From NCBI GenBank assembly GCA_003149565.1, contig QCWH01000001.1:70285-134284 (forward strand): a stretch of DNA of 64,000 bases. Direction: 5' to 3'. Source of the DNA: Marivita sp. XM-24bin2 (lineage in GTDB: Bacteria > Pseudomonadota > Alphaproteobacteria > Rhodobacterales > Rhodobacteraceae). A program made the translations under genes and the position numbers. Below the pieces are notes generated by a model, which made no database searches, was not told the DNA's origin, and saw only the letters and a program-made list of their open reading frames with translations. Positions 53,443 through 62,092 of this stretch are shown in pieces (position 1 is the first letter of the stretch; the number at the start of each line of letters is the position of its first letter).

Positions 53443-54243
53443 TCAGGGATCAAGCCGCCGGGCCATTCTGCGTACAAGACGTTTTGCGTCCTGCACGTCT
53501 TTTTCCGGCAGTGCGCTTTGATTGAGTGCCAGGAAGACCGCATCAACGCCCAGATCAGGCTGGACGTTCTCTGGTGGTAGAACCGTTATCTGAGCACGGT
53601 CCAAATCGGCAACGTCCAGAAGGGTCAAAACAGGATCAAGAGGGCCCAGAGGTAAAGGGGACGCATCCTCCAGCGCAAAGGAGGTCACGCGGGCAGGTGA
53701 CACATCCAATGCGATTTCTTCGAGAATATCCTCAAGCGACCGCGCGCTATCGAACTGACTGACGTAACTCTTGAAATCGTCAGTGAGCCGGGTGCTTCGC
53801 AAGTTCTGCCACCACGTGCTGCGCAGCCATGCTTCGCGCTCGCGGGTGGAAAAGTAGAAGATGAGGTCGGTGTCCGGACCAAAGCGCTTGAACGCTGCAT
53901 CGGCAAGGCACTTCATCACCAAGCCGGCGCTGTCATAGCATTCCACACCGTGGCGGCCCGGCATGTGCCCAGATAAGTCCTCGGACGATAAAAGGATCGG
54001 CCGGGGATCCTCTATGGAGAGGGTGTCGAAAAACGCCCGTGCCGTGCGGGCAACGACGGCCAGGGTTCTCTTTCTTGGGTCAATCGAAAAGGCGCGTGCG
54101 GCTTCGGTCAAAGGTTCGAACGCATCCTTGAGATAGACGCGCACATGCGGGTCCAGAATCTGTGCGTTTTCACGCAGCATGGACTGAACGCTGGTGGTAC
54201 CTGTTTTGTGAAAGCCTGCGTGAATGACAATTTTTGTTGTCAC
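53443..54243 (-). CDS. Sulfotransferase-like protein
   Basis: 266 residues. It opens [23 protein letters not shown] (about 4-26): the HKTGTTS loop is the 5'-phosphosulfate-binding motif of PAPS-dependent sulfotransferases. The 3'-phosphate region ([16 protein letters not shown]) is less typical. The acceptor is unknown; capsular sugars or lipids are common in marine bacteria. It overlaps the rimM stop by four bases and so is coupled to a ribosome-maturation gene with no obvious functional link. Confidence 0.72.
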   Translation of the reverse strand: MTTKIVIHAGFHKTGTTSVQSMLRENAQILDPHVRVYLKDAFEPLTEAARAFSIDPRKRTLAVVARTARAFFDTLSIEDPRPILLSSEDLSGHMPGRHGVECYDSAGLVMKCLADAAFKRFGPDTDLIFYFSTREREAWLRSTWWQNLRSTRLTDDFKSYVSQFDSARSLEDILEEIALDVSPARVTSFALEDASPLPLGPLDPVLTLLDVADLDRAQITVLPPENVQPDLGVDAVFLALNQSALPEKDVQDAKRLVRRMARRLDP

Positions 54244-54746
54244 GAAAACAGGCCCTCGGGCGGGTCCGCCACGATGCGACCCTGAGCGAGGTCAACGGTG
54301 GGAACGACCGCTTTCGTAAAGGGAAGGAGCACCGTTTGCTTTTGACCTGGCGCGCGTAACTCCAGCAGATCGTCCGCGCCGTTGTTGATCACCGCCATCA
54401 CCTTGCCGAGAGGCGCGCCTCCAGTGTCTGTGACTTCTAGGCCGATCAGGTCGGCATGGTAGAACTCGTCATCCGGCAGAGAAGGAAGCCGTTCGCGCGG
54501 AACATAGAGCTGTGTTCCGCGGAGAGCGTCCGCCTCTTCTTTGTTCGATATACCTGACAGGCGCGCGGCTAGGCCGTTTTTGACCTGCCGCGTGATTTTC
54601 ACGGTAAAGCTGCGGGTGCCGTCCTCGGTCTCCAAGGGGGCATAGGTGGCGATGTCTTCGGGAATTGCCGTGAAGCTTTTTAGGCGCACCTCGCCCCGGA
54701 CCCCAAAGGCGCCCGCAATTGCTCCTACACAGACTTTTTCACTCAC
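54240..54746 (-). CDS. rimM: Ribosome maturation factor RimM
   Basis: 168 residues from the GTG at 54746 ([25 protein letters not shown]), preceded by GGGAG at 7 bases. RimM binds S19 and assists 30S head assembly; the N-terminal domain plus PRC barrel ([58 protein letters not shown]) are complete. The longer frame to 54869 reads into the OmpV gene. 74 bases after the OmpV-like gene; coupled to the sulfotransferase-like gene. Confidence 0.95.
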   Translation of the reverse strand: MSEKVCVGAIAGAFGVRGEVRLKSFTAIPEDIATYAPLETEDGTRSFTVKITRQVKNGLAARLSGISNKEEADALRGTQLYVPRERLPSLPDDEFYHADLIGLEVTDTGGAPLGKVMAVINNGADDLLELRAPGQKQTVLLPFTKAVVPTVDLAQGRIVADPPEGLFS

Positions 54747-54820
54747 GGCTATGCTCCCAGCGGCTTTGAGCGACTGGATAAACCAGACCGATGCAGAGAG
54801 GCAATCGCCCGTCGCCGAGA

Positions 54821-55639
54821 TCAGCCACCGATGCTGAACACGCGGGTCACGCCAAAGCGCACACCCCACTGTTCATCAGAGCCTTGCTCGACAATCGGAC
54901 TGTTGGCCGCATCGTCAGTGAATCTTTCCCATGTGACGGCGCCCTCGAGGCCCCAGACATCATTGATCTGATAACGCGCGCCGATTTCCACGCCCGCAGA
55001 CACCATGCCGCCATCGGGATCGTAGGCAGGCATGGCCGCACTCGCTTCGGAAGCCGTTACCCCGAAATAAGTATCGCTGTAGCTGTCATCGCCAAAGAAC
55101 AGACGCGGACCCATTGAGAGGCGCAGCCGGTCTGTCGGGTGCAGGATCGCGTCGGCACCGACTTCGCCAACCCAACCTTCATGCCCTCCAAAGCCGCGAC
55201 GGGCAGCGCCGAAGGCGGCAAAGTTCTCGGTTCCGTAGCGCATCGACACGCCAAGTTCGAGCGCGGCGTCGATATCGTCCAGACCTGCCAATTCATCAAA
55301 GTCGTCTGTTTTGCGTTCCTGAATAAAGCGCAAAGAGCCGCCAAATGTCAGACCCATGTCATCTGCCCAGGGATCAGGATTGCCCAACGAACGCCCGTTG
55401 CGCAAAGACAGGTAATTGAAGCGGAACCCAAGATCCGGTCCTGCCGTGTGCTCGTCCGAGCCGAAATATTCGGGGTTCATGGCCACACCGCCTCGCAATG
55501 TGAACATCAGGCGGGGTGTCTCGGGCGCTGGAGCGGGAGTAACCATGACGGGCTGTGTTGCGCTTTGGTTCGGTCCCGACGCAACGGCGGGAGCGGCGGC
55601 GAAAACAAGGCTGATGGCGGCAGAAACACGGGCGAGCAT
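54821..55639 (-). CDS. MipA/OmpV family outer-membrane protein
   Basis: 272 residues, signal peptide [22 protein letters not shown], then a beta-barrel of the MipA/OmpV type: [42 protein letters not shown] and a C-terminal strand [15 protein letters not shown] ending with an aromatic-poor residue. It may scaffold murein hydrolases (MipA) or be a porin. ATG 55639 follows AAGGAG. It splits rpsP from rimM, which are neighbours in most bacteria. Confidence 0.85.
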   Translation of the reverse strand: MLARVSAAISLVFAAAPAVASGPNQSATQPVMVTPAPAPETPRLMFTLRGGVAMNPEYFGSDEHTAGPDLGFRFNYLSLRNGRSLGNPDPWADDMGLTFGGSLRFIQERKTDDFDELAGLDDIDAALELGVSMRYGTENFAAFGAARRGFGGHEGWVGEVGADAILHPTDRLRLSMGPRLFFGDDSYSDTYFGVTASEASAAMPAYDPDGGMVSAGVEIGARYQINDVWGLEGAVTWERFTDDAANSPIVEQGSDEQWGVRFGVTRVFSIGG

Positions 55640-55877
55640 GGCAGATGGCTCCTTCAGGGCAACATGCGGTTTCTTAGCGACATGGCGCGATAGGCTGCCA
55701 GCGTCAAGCAAGCCTGCAGTCTCAGGCGGTTTGACGCACGTAGAATCCAGCGCGAACCGCGCTCAAGCGATTCGTTGTAACGGGAAACTGTGGTGAGTGG
55801 GATTGTTCTTTGCCCGATCATGCGTCGGGTGGTGCAGATGGCCGGGTGGGCCGGCCATCTGCGAAGGCTGACTGCGA
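55640..55877. terminator. Gap with strong hairpin between rpsP and the OmpV-like gene
   Basis: CAGATGGCCGG (55835-55845) pairs perfectly with CCGGCCATCTG (55851-55861) around a 5-base loop. This 11-base stem starts 17 bases after the rpsP stop; it lacks a T-run, so it may be a Rho-dependent end, an mRNA-stabilising hairpin or a repeat. The rest of the gap holds the OmpV gene's promoter, not identified. Confidence 0.55.
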
Positions 55878-56267
55878 TTATTCCGCAGTTGCCTCGTCAG
55901 CTGCCGGAGCTGCTGCTGCCTCAGCGGCGTCTGCGGCTTTCGCTGCTTTCGCTTCTGCACGTTCCTGAGCGGCTTTGCCGGGAACGGCTTTCTTCGGGTT
56001 GTTACGCTGTTTCTTCTCGACAACGCCTGCAGCTTCGAGGAAGCGCGACACACGGTCGGTGACCTGTGCGCCTTGACCGATCCAATGCTGGATGCGCTCG
56101 ACGTCCATCTTCACGCGGTCTTCGCTGTCTTTCGGAAGAAGCGGGTTGTAGGTGCCCAGCTTCTCGATGAAGCGACCGTCGCGCGGCATGCGGCTGTCAG
56201 CAGCAACGATGCGGTAGAACGGGCGCTTTTTGGAACCGCCACGGGCGAGACGAATTTTGATAGCCAT
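55878..56267 (-). CDS. rpsP: 30S ribosomal protein S16
   Basis: 129 residues. [44 protein letters not shown] is the S16 signature. The E. coli protein has 82 residues; this one has a C-terminal extension rich in Ala, Lys and Glu ([21 protein letters not shown]), a usual feature of this bacterial group. It lies after the chorismate mutase gene with a 40-base gap. Confidence 0.97.
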   Translation of the reverse strand: MAIKIRLARGGSKKRPFYRIVAADSRMPRDGRFIEKLGTYNPLLPKDSEDRVKMDVERIQHWIGQGAQVTDRVSRFLEAAGVVEKKQRNNPKKAVPGKAAQERAEAKAAKAADAAEAAAAPAADEATAE

Positions 56268-56307
56268 TTGGTCTTCTCCTAAGGGTCTGTATGGACGGGC
56301 AGGGCCG

Positions 56308-56607
56308 TCACGATTGCTTTTGTTTGTGGTGTTGGATGACTTCCTGAATGATGAAATTCAGGAATTTCTTGGCGAACTCAGGGTCAAGGTCTGCCTGGGT
56401 CGCAAGCTCTTCGAGCCGCGCGATCTGGTTGGCTTCGCGCGCGGGGTCTGAGGGCGGGAGGTCGTGCTGAGCCTTGAGCTCACCCACGGCCTGCGTGTGT
56501 TTGAACCTTTCAGCCAGTGTGAACACGAGGATTGCGTCCAGACGGTCAATGCTTTCACGGTGACCTTTGAGCAACTCGGCGGCACGGGTCACGGGATCGG
56601 TGGTCAT
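56308..56607 (-). CDS. Chorismate mutase (AroQ type)
   Basis: 99 residues, all-helical AroQ fold: [54 protein letters not shown] has the conserved Arg (position 16), Lys/Arg and Asp-Arg residues, and [18 protein letters not shown] is the last helix. It converts chorismate to prephenate for Phe/Tyr. Start 56607 lies one base before the end of the neighbouring GNAT gene. Standard member of the ffh-rpsP gene run in Rhodobacterales. Confidence 0.93.
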   Translation of the reverse strand: MTTDPVTRAAELLKGHRESIDRLDAILVFTLAERFKHTQAVGELKAQHDLPPSDPAREANQIARLEELATQADLDPEFAKKFLNFIIQEVIQHHKQKQS

Positions 56608-56608
56608 G

Positions 56609-57214
56609 TCAGTCAATGGCCCAGCCTTTCGGTTTGAACAGAGGGTCTTGGTAATGGGCGATTTCCATATCGATGCCATGGGCGAGCTGCGAGCCGCGCA
56701 ACGCGTCCGGCGACGGATGGCGGTAGCAGACGTCGCTGCCATCCACGGTGGGCGCCTCGTGATCCTTTTTCGCGCCAAGCCGTTCGGCGAGACGGATGCT
56801 GTCGAGGTTCTTGGGGTCGAGATAGCTGACCGCGGTCTCCCAACCCTGATCCTCGTAGAAATAGCGGCGCACGCGGTGGGTGGCCTCGAGCGCGAACCCC
56901 TTGCCGGCCTTGTCCGGCCAGATGATCCAGGCGATTTCGCGCTCGGGCCATTTTGCGGGAAACCAGCCACCGGCCATGCCGACGGTCTCGTCCGTGTCTT
57001 TCAGGTGGACCATCCACATGCCAAAGCCACGGATTTCCCAGTGACCGATCTCGGCGGCATACAGCATCCAAGCCTCGTAGCCATTAAGCGGACCGCCCAT
57101 GAAGCGGGACCGGTAGGAGGCAAAAGTGGCCTTGAAGTCCGGATAGTCCTCGGGCTTGGGGCTGCGCAACTGCAGCCGCTTGGTTTCAAGAATTGGGATG
57201 TCGCGGTGGCCCAT
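56609..57214 (-). CDS. GNAT acetyltransferase 4 of tandem array (RimJ-like)
   Basis: 201 residues, the longest and last of four. PILETKRLQLRSPKPEDYPDF opens the RimJ/RimL-like GNAT fold; acetyl-CoA loop DKAGKGFALEATHRVRRYFYEDQGW (motif A), NLDSIRLAERLGAKKD (motif B) and YRHPSPDALRG. After that an extra C-terminal tail of about 30 residues (GSQLAHGIDMEIAHYQDPLFKPKGWAID) not seen in the others. The substrate is unknown. GGAGG ribosome site before 57214; one base from the next gene. Confidence 0.88.
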   Translation of the reverse strand: MGHRDIPILETKRLQLRSPKPEDYPDFKATFASYRSRFMGGPLNGYEAWMLYAAEIGHWEIRGFGMWMVHLKDTDETVGMAGGWFPAKWPEREIAWIIWPDKAGKGFALEATHRVRRYFYEDQGWETAVSYLDPKNLDSIRLAERLGAKKDHEAPTVDGSDVCYRHPSPDALRGSQLAHGIDMEIAHYQDPLFKPKGWAID

Positions 57215-57215
57215 A

Positions 57216-57731
57216 TCAGCGCGCCTCCAGCTTGGGGTGACGGTATACCGTAGCAACCTTGTCCCGCAGCGTGATGTCCGGTTCACGGACCGCGCCCATA
57301 CGCACAGCCAGCGCCTGCGACCGGGCGTTGTCTGGTGAGATGAAGCTGGGCAGCGCATTCAAGGCCAGATGGGTCGCAGCAGCCTTGCGTGCGGCCATCA
57401 CGGCTTCATAGGCGATGCCCTTGCCCTCGTATTTGGCGGCAATGCCATAGCCAAGCTCTGGCTCCGGCCAGTCGAACGGGTGGAAAATACCGGCAAAACC
57501 GATCGCCTCGTCGTCGTGCTTCAATGACACGAACCAAAGGCCATAACCACGCAATGCCCAACCACCTGCGGCCGAGGTGATCATGCCTTCGACCCCACGT
57601 GGTTCAAGCGGGCCACCGTTCCATTTGCTGCGCGGGTCTGCAAAATACTCGCAGAATGCGGCGTGATCCGACAGGCGCGGGCCACGCAGGACAAGGCGGT
57701 CCGTTTCGATCAGGGGGACATCGAGGCTCAT
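57216..57731 (-). CDS. GNAT acetyltransferase 3 of tandem array
   Basis: 171 residues. LIETDRLVLRGPRLSDHAAFCEYFAD opens; motif A AAKYEGKGIAYEAVMAARKAAATHLALNAL; SQALAVRMGAVREPD; ends VYRHPKLEAR. Nearly the same architecture as its neighbours, so it arose by tandem duplication. Acetylates an unknown amine or alpha-amino group with acetyl-CoA. Overlaps the next gene by four bases. Confidence 0.88.
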   Translation of the reverse strand: MSLDVPLIETDRLVLRGPRLSDHAAFCEYFADPRSKWNGGPLEPRGVEGMITSAAGGWALRGYGLWFVSLKHDDEAIGFAGIFHPFDWPEPELGYGIAAKYEGKGIAYEAVMAARKAAATHLALNALPSFISPDNARSQALAVRMGAVREPDITLRDKVATVYRHPKLEAR

Positions 57732-58255
57732 GACAGCGCCTCCGGTCCCGGATGGCGGTAGAGCATGTCTTCGCCCATATTCGGGTTGTCGTAGGTCCGC
57801 TCGTAGACTGCCCCCATGCGTTCGGCGAGGCGGATGGAGCGGGTATTGCCCGGCACGATGTTCGAGGTCAGCGTTGTAAAGCCGAGGTCTTCGTAGGCCC
57901 ATTGGCGGGCACGACATGCAGCCTCATAGGCGATACCTTTGCCTTCGAAGCCGTCGAATACGACCCAACCGACTTCGGGTTCCGGCCACCCGTCGGGGTT
58001 CCAGATGCCACTGATTCCGGCTGGCGTGCCGGTTGCTTTGTCCTCAATCGTGAAGTAGCCGTAGCCGTGCCAGTGCCAGTGGCCCACATTGAGCGTGAAC
58101 CAGCGCCACGAGTCCGAGCGGTTGGTATATCCACCAAAGCCTTGTGCGCGGGTGTCGTCCATCAGGAACGCGATCATCGCTTCGGCGTCGGCCTTTTGTG
58201 GGCCGCGCAGGATCAGGCGTTCGGTTTCAAGGACGGGTGCGTTCGTGAGGCTCAT
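57728..58255 (-). CDS. GNAT acetyltransferase 2 of tandem array
   Basis: 175 residues. APVLETERLILRGPQKADAEAMIAFL opens; the tryptophan-rich SWRWFTLNVGHWHWHGYGYF is distinctive; motif A FDGFEGKGIAYEAACRARQWAYEDLGFTTL; SIRLAERMGAVYER; ends LYRHPGPEALS. Overlaps gene 3 by four bases and gene 1 by four. The substrate is unknown. Confidence 0.88.
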   Translation of the reverse strand: MSLTNAPVLETERLILRGPQKADAEAMIAFLMDDTRAQGFGGYTNRSDSWRWFTLNVGHWHWHGYGYFTIEDKATGTPAGISGIWNPDGWPEPEVGWVVFDGFEGKGIAYEAACRARQWAYEDLGFTTLTSNIVPGNTRSIRLAERMGAVYERTYDNPNMGEDMLYRHPGPEALS

Positions 58256-58791
58256 GCATAGGCCTCCGGGCTGCCGTCGATGTCCGGGCTGTGCCGGTAG
58301 ACGACGGTTTCCTCGGGAGTTTCGCCGTCGGGCAGCGGGGCGTTCGCATCCAGAATAGCGCCAAGCCGTTCGGCCAGTGCGCGCGAGCGCACGTTTTCGG
58401 GGGTTATATAGCTGACAAGGGTGTCAAAGCCCTGTTCCCAAGCCCATCCAAGCGCAGCGGTCGCCGCTTCGGTCGCGTAGCCTTTGCCTTCGGCATTCTC
58501 AAACAATGTCCAGCCAATCTCGCGTTCCGGAAAATGCGGCGGTTGGGTGATGGCGACCTGACCGACAAACTCGCCCTCAGCCGTATCGACGGCCCACGCC
58601 CCGTGACCCATCCAGTCCCACGCAACCACTTCGGACGAAAGCCCATAGAACAGGTGTGTCCTGTTCTTGGGAGCGCCCACGTAGGCGGCGCGCGGCGTCT
58701 GATAGAAGGCCCAGAAGGCTTCCATGTCGTCCATGCGATGTGGACGCAGACGCAACCGCGGCGTGGTTATGACGGGGGCTTCTCGCATCAA
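58252..58791 (-). CDS. GNAT acetyltransferase 1 of tandem array (next to ffh)
   Basis: 179 residues. APVITTPRLRLRPHRMDDMEAFWAFYQTPRAAYVG opens; motif A FENAEGKGYATEAATAALGWAWEQGFDTL; SRALAERLGAILDANAPLPDGETPEETVVYRHSPD near the end. First of the four after ffh, with a three-base gap. The overlap pattern suggests all four, and possibly ffh, are translated from one mRNA. Confidence 0.88.
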   Translation of the reverse strand: MMREAPVITTPRLRLRPHRMDDMEAFWAFYQTPRAAYVGAPKNRTHLFYGLSSEVVAWDWMGHGAWAVDTAEGEFVGQVAITQPPHFPEREIGWTLFENAEGKGYATEAATAALGWAWEQGFDTLVSYITPENVRSRALAERLGAILDANAPLPDGETPEETVVYRHSPDIDGSPEAYA

Positions 58792-58794
58792 GAG

Positions 58795-60297
58795 TTACTT
58801 CTTCTTGCCGAACCCGCTGAGGCCCGGAGGCAGGCCCATGCCTCCGCCCATTCCGGGGAAGCCACCTTTGCGGCCCATCGCCTTGGCCGCCTGTTCCAGC
58901 GCTTTGGGGTCCATCTGGCTGGGGTCCATGCCCTCGGGCATGCCACCCTTGCCGAACATGCCTTTCATGGCCTGTTTCAGCATGCCGCCTTTGCCCATCT
59001 TGCCCATCTTCTTCATCATGTCGGACATCTGGCGCTGCATCTTGAGCAGCTTGTTGAGGTCGCTGACCTCCATGCCGGCGCCCGCCGCGATGCGCTTCTT
59101 CCGGCTGGCCTGAAGGATCTGCGGGTTGGCGCGCTCCTTCTTGGTCATGGAATTGATGAGCGCAATATGTTGGCGCAGCATGCGGTCATCGATCCCTGCG
59201 CCATCCATCTGCTTTTGCATCTTCTGTGCGCCAGGCATCATGGCCAGCATGCCTTCCATGCCGCCCATTTTCATCATCTGTTCAAGCTGCATCTTGAGGT
59301 CGTTCATGTTGAACTGACCTTTCTGAAAGCGCTTCATCATGCGCTCGGCCTGTTCGACCTCAAGCGTTTCCTGCGCCTTTTCGACCAGCGCCACGATGTC
59401 GCCCATGCCAAGGATGCGGCCTGCAATCCGGTCCGGCTCAAAGGTTTCGAGCGCGTCCATCTTTTCGCCGAGACCAACAAAGCGGATCGGCTTGCCGGTC
59501 ACCGCACGCATCGAGAGTGCCGCGCCGCCGCGGCCGTCGCCGTCCATCCGGGTCAGCACGACGCCGGAGATGCCGATGCGTTCGTCAAAGTTTTCGGCGG
59601 TATGTACCGCGTCCTGACCGGTCAGACCGTCGACCACCAGCAGCGTTTCGCGCGGGTTGGCGACATCGCGAACCGCTTCGACCTGGGCCATCAGTTCTTC
59701 GTCAATGGACAGACGGCCTGCGGTATCGAGCATGTAGACATCGTAACCGCCCAGCGACGCCTGTGTCTTGGCACGCTTGGCAATGGCGACCGGATCCTCG
59801 CCCTTGACGATAGGCAGGGTATCGACGCCGATCTGAACGCCGAGGATCTGCAACTGCTCCATCGCTGCCGGGCGGTTCACGTCGAGCGAGGCCATCAGGA
59901 CCTTTTTGCCGTCGCGCTCTTTCAGACGCTTGGCGATTTTGGCAGTGGTCGTCGTCTTACCGCCACCCTGCAGTCCGACCATGAGGATCGGTGCGGGCGG
60001 ATTGTCGATTTTGAGTTTGCCGGGGTCTTCATCGCCCGTCAGAACATGCTTGAGTTCGTCATGAACGATTTTTACGACCTGCTGGCCCGGCGTGATCGAC
60101 TTGGTGACGGCCTGACCGGTTGCCTTGCTCTGCACGGCCTTGATGAAGTCACGCGCCACTGGCAGCGAGACGTCCGCCTCAAGTAGAGCCACACGAACTT
60201 CGCGCAGGGCGGTTTTGACGTCGTCCTCGGACAGCGCGCCCTGTTTGGTCAGCCGATCAAAGACGCTGCCTAGGCGGTCGGACAGATTTTCAAACAT
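58795..60297 (-). CDS. ffh: Signal recognition particle protein Ffh
   Basis: 500 residues. SRP54 GTPase: N domain MFENLSDRLGSVFDRLTKQGALSEDDVKTALREVRVALLEADVSL, G domain with VGLQGGGKTTTTAKIAKRL, DTAGRLSIDEELM and TRMDGDGRGGAALSM, and a Met-rich M domain with MMKMGGMEGMLAMMPGAQKMQKQMDG and the GMGGGMGLPPGLSG tail. It targets inner-membrane proteins with FtsY. Start 60297 follows AAAGGAGG; the frame goes on to 60414. The SRP RNA gene was not found nearby. Confidence 0.97.
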   Translation of the reverse strand: MFENLSDRLGSVFDRLTKQGALSEDDVKTALREVRVALLEADVSLPVARDFIKAVQSKATGQAVTKSITPGQQVVKIVHDELKHVLTGDEDPGKLKIDNPPAPILMVGLQGGGKTTTTAKIAKRLKERDGKKVLMASLDVNRPAAMEQLQILGVQIGVDTLPIVKGEDPVAIAKRAKTQASLGGYDVYMLDTAGRLSIDEELMAQVEAVRDVANPRETLLVVDGLTGQDAVHTAENFDERIGISGVVLTRMDGDGRGGAALSMRAVTGKPIRFVGLGEKMDALETFEPDRIAGRILGMGDIVALVEKAQETLEVEQAERMMKRFQKGQFNMNDLKMQLEQMMKMGGMEGMLAMMPGAQKMQKQMDGAGIDDRMLRQHIALINSMTKKERANPQILQASRKKRIAAGAGMEVSDLNKLLKMQRQMSDMMKKMGKMGKGGMLKQAMKGMFGKGGMPEGMDPSQMDPKALEQAAKAMGRKGGFPGMGGGMGLPPGLSGFGKKK

Positions 60298-60507
60298 GGG
60301 CTTTCGCCTCCTTTGCCACTGGTTGCTCCCCCGATGTAAGGGCCAACGGCTCATATACCAAACGTCAAACGCCCCCACGGGCGTAACACGCTGGTGGGGG
60401 GCGATCCCGGACATGGGTCCAAGGGACCGGAAAGTTAGACTTCCCGGAGTTGAATGGCGTTTAGGGCAAAGAGGCGCGCAGAGTCAACCCACGCGCCTAG
60501 GCAAGCC
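60298..60507 (-). promoter_or_regulatory. Gap between azoR and ffh with G+C-rich hairpin
   Basis: 210 bases without a gene. CGCCCCCAC (60370-60378) pairs with GTGGGGGGCG (60394-60403) with one bulged base; on the minus strand it is followed by TTTGACGTTT, a weak terminator for azoR, and ffh's promoter must lie after it. I compared the gap with SRP RNA and saw no GGAAGCAGC-like tetraloop region. Confidence 0.5.
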
Positions 60508-61101
60508 TTAGGCCGCGATGGCCTCAAGCGCGGCTGTGGCTTTGGCATGCGAGGCGTCGGCGTCGATTGCAAGCTGATCCGCTGCAACAAATTGCACGTC
60601 CGTGATGCCGATAAAGCCCAAAACGTGGCGCAGGTAGCCGCTGGCAAAGTCGATATCCGAGCCGATTTGTGTCCCACCAGAGGTTATCGCGACAATGGCG
60701 CGCTTTCCGGTCATCAAACCTTGCGGGCCGGCTTCGGAATACTTGAACGTGATCCCGGCGCGCGCCACGTGATCGACCCAGCTTTTGAGTGTGGCTGGAA
60801 TGCCGAAGTTGTAAATCGGTGCGCCAATCACAAGGGTATCGGCCGACTTGATTTCTTCAATGAGGGTGTCTGAGAGTGCCAGCATTTGACGATCTTCGTC
60901 GGTCCGTTGGTCTTCTGGCATCCAGTTTGCGGCAAGCCACGGCCCATCAATGGCCGGCATCCCGGTGCTCAGATCCCGGTGAATAACAGTCGCGGGCGCA
61001 AGGCGATCCACGATGCGTTTTGTGAGGGCGCGGCTTTCAGAGCCGTCGTAGCGAGCGGATGTATCAATCTGCAAAATGGTATTGGTCACAGGGGTCTCCA
61101 T
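60508..61101 (-). CDS. azoR: FMN-dependent NADH-azoreductase/quinone reductase
   Basis: 197 residues, flavodoxin-like. NTILQIDTSARYDGSESRALTKRIV (phosphate loop), SADTLVIGAPIYNFGIPATLKSWVDHVARAGITFKYSEAGPQGLMTGKRAIV (FMN ring and dimer contacts) are the AzoR pattern. Reduces quinones and azo dyes with NADH by a two-electron step. Divergent from the LysR gene, which is its likely regulator. The start could also be MTNT-like further in, but METPVTNT at 61101 is usual. Confidence 0.92.
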   Translation of the reverse strand: METPVTNTILQIDTSARYDGSESRALTKRIVDRLAPATVIHRDLSTGMPAIDGPWLAANWMPEDQRTDEDRQMLALSDTLIEEIKSADTLVIGAPIYNFGIPATLKSWVDHVARAGITFKYSEAGPQGLMTGKRAIVAITSGGTQIGSDIDFASGYLRHVLGFIGITDVQFVAADQLAIDADASHAKATAALEAIAA

Positions 61102-61203
61102 TCACGAACTTGTTTGTCTGTGGCAACTACTTAGGTATTGTCTCAGCGCACAAAATACGAAGAAGTGCGCATCAGATGTGAGCATTTGCACAGGAAGTGG
61201 ATC
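61102..61203. promoter_or_regulatory. Divergent promoter region azoR / lysR
   Basis: 102 bases shared by azoR and the LysR-type gene. LysR-type proteins usually bind such gaps with T-N11-A sites; several A/T-rich stretches fit loosely but none stands out. The lysR gene has AGGAAGTGGATC before its ATG. Confidence 0.45.
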
Positions 61204-62091
61204 ATGGAGCATTGGGATGAGGTACGCACTGCGTACCAAGTGGCACGACAAGGCACTGTCAGCGGCGCCGCCGAGGTTTTGGGCGTCCACCATGCCACCG
61301 TTATTCGCCACATTGACGCGCTGGAGTCGCGGTTGGGCGTAAAACTGTTTCAGCGCCATGCGCGCGGTTACACGCCGACCGAATCCGGTGAAGATCTGGC
61401 GCGCGTGGCCCAAACCACCGAGGATCAGTTGCACCAACTTGTCGGACGTATCCGTGGTCGCGGTGCCGATGTCAGTGGTGATCTGATTGTGACATCGATC
61501 ATCGAACTTTCCTCGTTCCTTGTGCCGGTGCTGACGGAATTTAAGGAGCACTATCCCGATGTTGTCGTCCGATACCTCACTGATGCCCGCGTGTTTCGGT
61601 TGGAGTATGGTGAGGCTCATGTTGCGATCCGTGCAGGCTCCGCTCCGGATGAACCCGACAATGTGGTGCAGCCGCTGACAAAGCTTAAGACCGGCCTCTA
61701 CGCGTCGCAATCCTACGTCGACAGGAACGGGTTGCCGAAAGACGAAAGCGACTTGAAGGATCACGTGTTCGTCGCCAACGACAACCCGGACGGAAAAGCA
61801 CCCTTTCAGCGGTGGCTTCGTTCCAAGGTGCCTTATGAGCGTGTTGTCTTTCGCGCAACCGACACACACAGCATGATCTCTGCGGTTAAGAGCGGTGCAG
61901 GTATCGGCTTCATGCCGGTGGCGCTTGGCTGTAGGGACGATGACTTGGTCGAAGTGATGCCGCCGCTCGAGGAATGGGCCGCGCCTTTATGGCTGGTCAC
62001 CCATGTCGACCTTCATCGTACGGCAAAGGTTCAGGCATTGCTCGCGCATCTTAAAGAGGCAGTTTCAGTCTTCGACGCCCCGTGTTCCTGA
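61204..62091 (+). CDS. LysR-family transcriptional regulator
   Basis: 295 residues. N-terminal winged helix (HWDEVRTAYQVARQGTVSGAAEVLGVHHATVIRHIDALESRLGVKLFQRHARGYTPTESG, about 3-62) and the periplasmic-binding-like effector domain (VSGDLIVTSIIELSSFLVPVLTEFKEHYPDV...). The divergent azoR gene is the obvious target; the effector may be a quinone. ATG 61204 is chosen for the ribosome site; the frame begins at 61138. One base separates its stop from the next gene start. Confidence 0.93.
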   Translation: MEHWDEVRTAYQVARQGTVSGAAEVLGVHHATVIRHIDALESRLGVKLFQRHARGYTPTESGEDLARVAQTTEDQLHQLVGRIRGRGADVSGDLIVTSIIELSSFLVPVLTEFKEHYPDVVVRYLTDARVFRLEYGEAHVAIRAGSAPDEPDNVVQPLTKLKTGLYASQSYVDRNGLPKDESDLKDHVFVANDNPDGKAPFQRWLRSKVPYERVVFRATDTHSMISAVKSGAGIGFMPVALGCRDDDLVEVMPPLEEWAAPLWLVTHVDLHRTAKVQALLAHLKEAVSVFDAPCS

Positions 62092-62092
62092 C

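Noticed and set aside
58291..60186. Open frame of 631 codons on the + strand opposite ffh and a GNAT gene
   Set aside because: It is rich in His/Gly/Arg as expected for an antisense frame of GC-rich genes; ffh on the other strand has all SRP motifs. Same reasoning for + strand frames at 5005-6081 (opposite ilvD), 41479-42513 (opposite SulP) and 46614-47699 (opposite smc).
60298..60507. SRP RNA (ffs) near ffh
   Set aside because: No conserved SRP Alu-less 4.5S core (GGAAGCAGC-like loop) in either strand; only a terminator-like hairpin.
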